A stretch of DNA of 8,172 nucleotides from DASXTS01 sp036505275 (GTDB lineage: Bacteria; Actinomycetota; Actinomycetes; Mycobacteriales; Pseudonocardiaceae). Positions 4,358-8,172 of the stretch are shown here, in pieces; position 1 is the first letter of the stretch; each line of letters begins with the position of its first letter. The stretch covers positions 1-8,172 of the forward strand of contig DASXTS010000100.1 of the NCBI GenBank assembly GCA_036505275.1, in the 5' to 3' direction. The translations under genes were made by a program, and so were the position numbers. A model generated the notes under the pieces. It ran no database searches. It was not told where the DNA came from and was given only the letters and a program-made list of their open reading frames with translations.

Positions 4358-5341
4358 ATGTCGGTGACCAAGCCGTTGACCAAGCCGGTGACCAATTCGG
4401 TGACCAAGCGTGTCCTGCTGGCCAAGCCGCGTGGCTACTGCGCCGGCGTGGACCGCGCCGTGATCACGGTGGAACGGGCGCTGGAGAGGTACGGCGCGCC
4501 GGTGTACGTGCGCAAGGAGATCGTGCACAACAAGCACGTTGTGCAGACTCTGCAGGCCCGTGGCGCGATCTTCGTCGAGGAAACCGACGAGGTGCCGGAG
4601 GGCGCCATCGTGGTCTTCTCCGCGCACGGTGTGTCACCGGCCGTGCATGAGCAGGCCCGCGAACGCAACTTGCGCACCATCGACGCGACCTGCCCGCTGG
4701 TCACGAAGGTGCACGCAGAGGCGCGCCGGTTCGCCCGCGACGACTACGACATCCTGCTTATCGGCCACGACGGGCACGAGGAGGTCGAAGGCACCGCCGG
4801 CGAGGCGCCGGAGCACGTGCAACTCGTCGACGGGCCACGGGACGTCGACCAGGTCACCGTGCGCGACCCGGCCAAGGTCGTCTGGCTGTCCCAGACCACG
4901 CTGTCGGTGGACGAGACCATGGAAACGGTGCAACGGCTGCGCGAGCGGTTTCCGACCCTGCAGGACCCGCCGAGCGACGACATCTGCTACGCCACACAGA
5001 ACCGCCAGGTTGCCGTGAAGGCCATGGCCGCGGAGTGCGACCTCGTGGTGGTCGTCGGGTCGCGGAACTCCTCGAACTCGAAGCGCCTGGTGGAGGTGGC
5101 GCTGCAGGCCGGCGCGCCGGCGTCCTACCTGGTCGACAGCTCCGGCGAGATCGACGAGCGATGGCTGGACGGGGTGCGCACGGTCGGGTTGACCAGTGGC
5201 GCGTCGGTACCCGAGATCCTGGTCGCCGAGGTGCTGGATTGGCTGGCCGCGCGCGGCTACGCCGACGTCAACGAGGTCACCACCGCCGACGAGACGCTGG
5301 TGTTCTCGCTGCCGCGCGAGCTGCGCGGTACCGCTGGCTGA
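4358..5341 (+). CDS. ispH: 4-hydroxy-3-methylbut-2-enyl diphosphate reductase
   Basis: 327-aa [4Fe-4S] enzyme (IspH/LytB) of the MEP pathway. It reduces HMBPP to isopentenyl and dimethylallyl diphosphate for menaquinone, polyprenyl carriers and other isoprenoids; cytosolic. The three cluster cysteines are present: C28 (PRGYCAGVDRAV), C112 (DATCPLVTKVH) and C210 (DDICYATQNRQ). Active-site residues expected from E. coli IspH are also seen: H57 (EIVHNKHVV), H90 (SAHGVS), H140/E142 (GHDGHEEVEGT), T180 (SQTT), and S238/N240 (GSRNSSNS), with LTSGASVPE near the end. The ATG at 4358 is chosen because it follows a leaderless-type -10 box and lies just before the family start KRVLLAKPRGYC; the frame is open far upstream but overlaps the opposite-strand gene. 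Residues 3-17 are a VTKP-type repeat extension. It stands alone on its strand, divergent from the xse operon and convergent with DUF6542. Confidence 0.98.
   Translation: MSVTKPLTKPVTNSVTKRVLLAKPRGYCAGVDRAVITVERALERYGAPVYVRKEIVHNKHVVQTLQARGAIFVEETDEVPEGAIVVFSAHGVSPAVHEQARERNLRTIDATCPLVTKVHAEARRFARDDYDILLIGHDGHEEVEGTAGEAPEHVQLVDGPRDVDQVTVRDPAKVVWLSQTTLSVDETMETVQRLRERFPTLQDPPSDDICYATQNRQVAVKAMAAECDLVVVVGSRNSSNSKRLVEVALQAGAPASYLVDSSGEIDERWLDGVRTVGLTSGASVPEILVAEVLDWLAARGYADVNEVTTADETLVFSLPRELRGTAG
4364..4408 (+). repeat. 12-bp tandem repeat at the ispH N-terminus
   Basis: Units gtgaccaagccg (4364-4375), ttgaccaagccg (4376-4387), gtgaccaattcg (4388-4399) and a partial gtgaccaag (4400-4408). They encode VTKP/LTKP/VTNS/VTK, ahead of the conserved RVLLAKPRGYC. 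The repeat starts 3 nt after the ATG. Confidence 0.88.
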
Positions 5342-5385
5342 CCTCGGCCCGGCCCCGGAAGCTGACCACCACGGGTCCGGCTGGT

Positions 5386-5952
5386 TCAGGCGCCGGCTCC
5401 GCCGTGCCGTCGGCGGGCCGCCGTGGACCTGCCCGCCGCCGACCTGCCGGCCGCCGACCTGCTCGCCGCCGACCTGCTCGCCGCCACCCGGGCCTGTCGT
5501 GGCGGGTGCTGCCGCGCGATGCGGACGAAGCCGATCAGCACGGTGACCCCGGTGGTGATTGCCATGGTCGGAAAGCCGTTGATCAGCGGCGTGCCGACGG
5601 CCAGCGCCTTGGCGGTGAGGCTGTCACCGACCCCGCCGCCAGAGGCGAGAACGACGCCGGGCACCGCGAGCGCAAGGATCAGGGGCGGCTGGACCATCGG
5701 GCCGAACAGGCCGCGCCGCTGCACCCACATCACCGCGAGCAGACAGCCGGCGAAGTAGCAGCCCTGGAAGATGATGCCGAGGCGGTTGATCCGCTCGAGG
5801 TCGGCGAAAACCCCGATGCCGGTGAACGCCAGGGCCAACAGCACCGCGGCCCACCAGGGAATACCGCGAACGCTGGACAAGGCCGAGCCGTCCTGCCAGC
5901 TCGCCGGCGGATCATTGCTGAGCACCTCGTCCCGGTAGCCCCCGAGGGTCAT
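5386..5952 (-). CDS. DUF6542 integral membrane protein
   Basis: 188-aa actinobacterial membrane protein of unknown function, recognised as DUF6542 by DGSALSSVRGIPWWAAVLLA (21-40) and the YFAGCLLAVMWVQRRGLFGP (66-85) plus MVQPP segment. Four hydrophobic segments are visible, at about 34-50, 59-77, 89-104 and 125-143, with a short charged N-terminus. After TM4 comes a basic tail (about 144-188) made of RSAA/SRSAAG repeats; with even TM number both ends lie on the same side, and the Arg-rich tail suggests the cytoplasm. The ATG at 5952 overlaps the rmuC stop (ATGA), so the two are translationally coupled; no separate ribosome site is seen. The gap to ispH (5342-5385, convergent) is 44 bp with no clear terminator. 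A functional link with RmuC is unknown. Confidence 0.85.
   Translation of the reverse strand: MTLGGYRDEVLSNDPPASWQDGSALSSVRGIPWWAAVLLALAFTGIGVFADLERINRLGIIFQGCYFAGCLLAVMWVQRRGLFGPMVQPPLILALAVPGVVLASGGGVGDSLTAKALAVGTPLINGFPTMAITTGVTVLIGFVRIARQHPPRQARVAASRSAASRSAAGRSAAGRSTAARRRHGGAGA
5426..5485 (-). repeat. 15-bp tandem repeat in the DUF6542 C-terminal tail
   Basis: Four 15-bp units of the form gacctgctcgccgcc (+ strand) at 5426-5440, 5441-5455, 5456-5470 and 5471-5485; the last two are identical. On the coding strand they yield RSAAS/RSAAG repeats in the basic tail after the last membrane segment. Confidence 0.88.
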
Positions 5953-7541
5953 TCGTTAACGGTAGACCGCCGCGGAATGCCGCGGTCGGGGGCGCCGCCG
6001 CGGGCGCCTTTGCGGGTGCCGTCCTGGCTGCCGTCGCGGGCGCCGTCGCCGGTGCGGTCGCGGGCGCCGGTCCAGCCATAGGCCCGCAGCTCGCGCGGTT
6101 CCAGCAGCGAGACCAGCGCGTCCTGGTCCACGGTGTCAAACTCGGGCGCCTGCAGCATTCGCGGGGTGCGCTCGACCTGCTCCGGGGCATTCAGTGTGAC
6201 GTCGGTGACCTTGAGCTCGCGCAGCCGCCGGGCGGTGACGAGCACCCTCGACTCGAGCGCGCCGACGGTCTTGTTGTACGCCTCGACCGTGCCGCCGAGT
6301 TGTCGGCCCAGTTTGGCCATGTGTTCGCCCATGGTGGACAGCCGCTCGTACAGCTCGCGGCCCTGGGCATGCACCTCGGCGGCGTTGCGGGCCAGCGCCT
6401 CCTGCCGCCAGGTGTAGGCGACGGTGCGCAGCAGCGCGATGAGCGTCGTGGGGGTCGCGATGACGACGTTGCGCTCGAAGGCGTGATCGAGCAGCGCGGG
6501 ATCGGCCGCGAGTGCGGCCTGCAGGAACGAGTCACCGGGCACGAACAGCACGACGAACTCCGGGGTCGGGTCGAACGCCGCCCAGTAGCTCTTGCCGGCC
6601 AGCGAATCGATGTGCGCGCGCAGGTGCCGCGCGTGCGCGGCCAGCCGCCGGTGCTGTACGGCAGGGTCGTCGGAGTCCATCGCCTCCAGATAGGCGGCCA
6701 GCGATACCTTGGCGTCCACGACCACGTGCTTGCCGCCGGCCAGTCGCACCACCAGGTCGGGGCGGATCGTGGCGTCCTCGTCACCGGCGCGGCCGGTGGC
6801 CGTCACCTGGCGGTCGAAGTCGCAATGTTCCACCATGCCGGCCTGCTCGACGATGCGCTCCAGCTGCACCTCGCCCCAGCGACCCCTGGCCTGCGGCGCC
6901 CGGAGGGCGTTGACCAGGTGCCTCGTCTCGGCCTGCAGCTGGGCCGAGGTGTCCCGCATCTGGGCGACCTGGGTGCGCAGCGCCGCGTAGGCACCCTCGC
7001 GCTCCTTTTCGGTGGCGCGCAGCTGGCCGTCCAGGGTCTTCAGCGCCTGCGACACCGGATCGACCAGCGCGGCGATCGCCTGCCGCTGCTGCTGCGCGTC
7101 GCCGTCCACCTTCTGCGTCAGCGTGGCCGTGGCCTGCTTGATCCGCGCCTCGGCGAGCTGCACGAACGCCTCATTGTTGCGCGCCAGCGCGTCCGCCGAC
7201 AGCGCGCAGAACGCCTCCCGCAGCTCGGCGTCGCGCCGGGTCAGCAGCCGTTCCCGGTCGGCGGCCGCCTCGGTCTGAGTGCGCAGCTCGGCCTGGGCGG
7301 CGGCCAGTTCGGCGGCGGCGCTCGCGGCCCGCTCGGCGGCGGACTCGGCGGTGCGCCGATGCTGCTCCACGCGCAGTGCCAGCTCGGCGGCCTCGCGACG
7401 CACGGCCGTCAGCTCCGAGTCGGCCGCCGCGTGCCGGGCCGCGGCCCGCAGCCAGACCGCGGTGCCGCCGAGCAGCAGCCCGATGATCAGCGCGGTCAGC
7501 CCGATGGTGATCTCCACGCATTCCAGGGTGCCGGCAGCCAC
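5949..7541 (-). CDS. rmuC: DNA recombination protein RmuC
   Basis: 530-aa membrane-anchored coiled-coil protein with a PD-(D/E)XK nuclease-like core; in E. coli RmuC limits inversions at short inverted repeats, the activity itself being unproven. One N-terminal membrane segment (about 11-31, ITIGLTALIIGLLLGGTAVW) is followed by a long Ala/Glu/Arg coiled coil (about 36-205) and then the RmuC core. Core motifs are RGRWGEVQLERIVEQAGM (219-236), TIRPDLVVRLAGGKHVVVDA (258-277, nuclease-like D262 and D276/K278), LFVPGDSFLQAAL (332-344) and IATPTTLIALLRTVAYTWRQ (361-380). Residues 491-520 are a Gly/Arg/Asp repeat tail. The start is uncertain: the GTG at 7541 is given, but the GTG at 7517 (ninth codon) gives an N-terminus closer to the family, and neither has a good ribosome site. 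It is followed by DUF6542 with an ATGA overlap. Confidence 0.95.
   Translation of the reverse strand: MAAGTLECVEITIGLTALIIGLLLGGTAVWLRAAARHAAADSELTAVRREAAELALRVEQHRRTAESAAERAASAAAELAAAQAELRTQTEAAADRERLLTRRDAELREAFCALSADALARNNEAFVQLAEARIKQATATLTQKVDGDAQQQRQAIAALVDPVSQALKTLDGQLRATEKEREGAYAALRTQVAQMRDTSAQLQAETRHLVNALRAPQARGRWGEVQLERIVEQAGMVEHCDFDRQVTATGRAGDEDATIRPDLVVRLAGGKHVVVDAKVSLAAYLEAMDSDDPAVQHRRLAAHARHLRAHIDSLAGKSYWAAFDPTPEFVVLFVPGDSFLQAALAADPALLDHAFERNVVIATPTTLIALLRTVAYTWRQEALARNAAEVHAQGRELYERLSTMGEHMAKLGRQLGGTVEAYNKTVGALESRVLVTARRLRELKVTDVTLNAPEQVERTPRMLQAPEFDTVDQDALVSLLEPRELRAYGWTGARDRTGDGARDGSQDGTRKGARGGAPDRGIPRRSTVNE
5985..6068 (-). repeat. 12-bp tandem repeat (7 units) in the rmuC C-terminal tail
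   Basis: Seven consecutive 12-bp units with consensus gtcgcgggcgcc (+ strand), starting at 5985, 5997, 6009, 6021, 6033, 6045 and 6057. The units at 6033 and 6057 match exactly and the others carry substitutions. They encode GARD/GDGT/GTRK-type tetrapeptides after the RmuC core. The divergence suggests an older array than the one in alkA. Confidence 0.88.
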
Positions 7542-7586
7542 CGACAGTCCGGCGCCGCCACGCCGCCGCCCTTGGCGACTATGTGA

Positions 7587-7635
7587 CGAGGATGTGACAT
7601 CGCCCCAGCTCTACTGGGGAAATGTCACATCGTCG
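7587..7635. repeat. 49-nt interrupted palindrome spanning the alkA stop; possible terminator or operator
   Basis: Symmetric about 7611. The outer arm is cgagg (7587-7591) against cgtcg (7631-7635) with one mismatch. The next arm, ATGTGACAT (7592-7600), pairs perfectly with ATGTCACAT (7622-7630). A 2x2 mismatch follows, then CCCCAG (7603-7608) against CTGGGG (7614-7619), around a 5-nt loop (7609-7613). An extra ATGTGAC at 7581-7587 lies 11 bp before the left arm, one helical turn. It sits between alkA and rmuC, both on the minus strand. There is no T-run, though such hairpins without U-tails are proposed as terminators in actinobacteria. It could also be a protein-binding site or a dispersed repeat. 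Confidence 0.8.
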
Positions 7636-8172
7636 CATTGCCGCCGCGGTGGTCGTCGCATAGGACGGGCCGGCGTCGGTCCGACGCTGGCGCGCCACAG
7701 GTGCATGCCGGCGTAGGCGCGGTACGGGCGCCACCGCCGGGAGTGCTCGTCCAAGCCGCGGACGTCTGACGGTAGGCCGAGCGCTGTCGCGCCGCCGCGG
7801 ACCATGAGGTCGGTGGACAGCAGTTCGTCGGTGGCGCCGAGCACGCGTAAGGCGACGTAGCCGGCGGTCCACGGTCCGATGCCGGGCAGCGCCTGCAGGT
7901 CGCGGGACAGCTCAGCGGGGTCTCGACCGGGATGCACCAGCAATGCGCCGCTGGCCAGCGCGGCGGCCACGGTGCGGATGGCGTCGATCCGCCGCCTCGG
8001 GCCGGTGAGTACCTCCGCGCCGCGCTCGGCCACCGCCGCCGGCGATGGAAACAGCCGGACCAGCTCGCCGTCGCCGCTGCCCAGCGACGAGCCCACCGGC
8101 GAGCCCACCGGCGGGCCCACCGGCGAGCCCACCGGCGAGCCCACCGGCGAGCCCACCGGCGAGCCCACCGGC
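7611..8172 (-). CDS. AlkA-type DNA-3-methyladenine glycosylase, C-terminal part (runs off right edge)
   Basis: Removes alkylated bases from DNA as the first step of base excision repair; HhH-GPD superfamily. Visible in order are an internal GSPV repeat at the window edge, ELVRLFPSPAAVAERGAEVL, RRRIDAIRTVAAALASG, then the helix-hairpin-helix LQALPGIGPWTAGYVALRV. The segment ELLSTDLMVRGG carries the Asp expected to be catalytic, and the family ending RRWRPYRAYAGMHLWRA follows. The N-terminal AlkA domain and start lie outside, so this could be a stand-alone AlkA or the end of an Ada-AlkA fusion. About 24 residues follow the usual end (SVGPTPARPMRRPPRRQC and on), the last nine encoded inside the palindrome at 7587-7635, whose loop contains the TAG stop. 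The repeat falls in the loop before LFPSPAA, which appears variable in the family. Gap to rmuC is 69-93 bp. Confidence 0.88.
   Translation of the reverse strand, partial: PVGSPVGSPVGSPVGSPVGPPVGSPVGSSLGSGDGELVRLFPSPAAVAERGAEVLTGPRRRIDAIRTVAAALASGALLVHPGRDPAELSRDLQALPGIGPWTAGYVALRVLGATDELLSTDLMVRGGATALGLPSDVRGLDEHSRRWRPYRAYAGMHLWRASVGPTPARPMRRPPRRQCDDVTFPQ
8089..8172 (-). repeat. 12-bp tandem repeat (at least 7 units) inside alkA, continuing past the edge
   Basis: gagcccaccggc (+ strand) repeated at 8089, 8101, 8113, 8125, 8137, 8149 and 8161. Six units are identical; the one at 8113 has g for a at position 2 and encodes PPVG in place of SPVG. It reads GSPV on the coding strand. Copy number is a minimum because the window ends inside the array. 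The near-identity suggests recent expansion. Confidence 0.95.

Noticed and set aside
5361..5390. Terminator hairpin between ispH and DUF6542
   Set aside because: Only a short bulged stem (CTGACC against GGTTCAG) with a long loop and no T-run; too weak to call.
6300..7586. 428-codon open frame on the + strand
   Set aside because: Antisense shadow of rmuC; the minus strand shows all RmuC motifs.
7592..7630. CRP-type site (TGTGA ... TCACA)
   Set aside because: Half-sites are 27 nt apart instead of 6, so they do not fit the CRP spacing; the hairpin symmetry explains them better.
7579..7872. 97-codon minus-strand open frame over the palindrome
   Set aside because: It is a different frame from the clear AlkA sequence, is Arg-rich, and shows no family features.

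Overview
The window is high-GC DNA with GTG starts, 4-bp start/stop overlaps and apparently leaderless promoters of the TANNNT type. This points to an actinomycete. The gene order glpX / DUF4245 / xseB-xseA / lipid-droplet-associated protein / ispH matches, from memory, the Mycobacterium tuberculosis Rv1099c-Rv1110 region. The protein set (DUF6542, the lipid-droplet-associated protein, RmuC) suits Mycobacteriales or Pseudonocardiales. I cannot name a genus.

Layout from left to right. (1) The 5' end of glpX (fructose-1,6-bisphosphatase II) runs left off the window and is divergent from a DUF4245 membrane-anchored protein on the + strand. (2) The convergent gap 1081-1323 holds a decayed VapC/PIN toxin fragment and a 15/14-bp tandem repeat. 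(3) A minus-strand operon reads, in transcription order, lipid-droplet-associated protein > xseA > an unrecognised 143-aa gene > xseB. The two exonuclease VII subunits are therefore separated by an extra, tightly packed gene. (4) ispH (last step of the MEP isoprenoid pathway) is divergent from that operon. Both sides have a TANNNT -10 box placed so that the transcript would begin at the start codon. (5) A minus-strand pair, rmuC > DUF6542 membrane protein, overlaps by ATGA. (6) The C-terminal half of an AlkA-type DNA glycosylase enters from the right edge, and its stop codon lies in the loop of a 49-nt interrupted palindrome.

Functionally this is mostly housekeeping: gluconeogenesis, isoprenoid precursors, and DNA repair or processing (ExoVII, RmuC, AlkA). 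No complete mobile element, RNA gene or CRISPR array was seen.

The most unusual property is that eight of the ten intact or edge-truncated genes carry short tandem repeats, mostly of 12 or 15 bp and in frame. They sit in poorly conserved N-termini, C-termini or surface loops: glpX, xseB, xseA, the lipid-droplet protein, ispH, DUF6542, rmuC and alkA. The one comparable array outside a gene (1242-1314) has slipped to 14-bp units. This looks like a genome-wide repeat-expansion process filtered by selection for frame. It is the observation I would follow up first, with the xseA-xseB inserted gene, the palindrome at 7587-7635, and the hairpin plus out-of-frame 44-bp duplication in the lipid-droplet gene.
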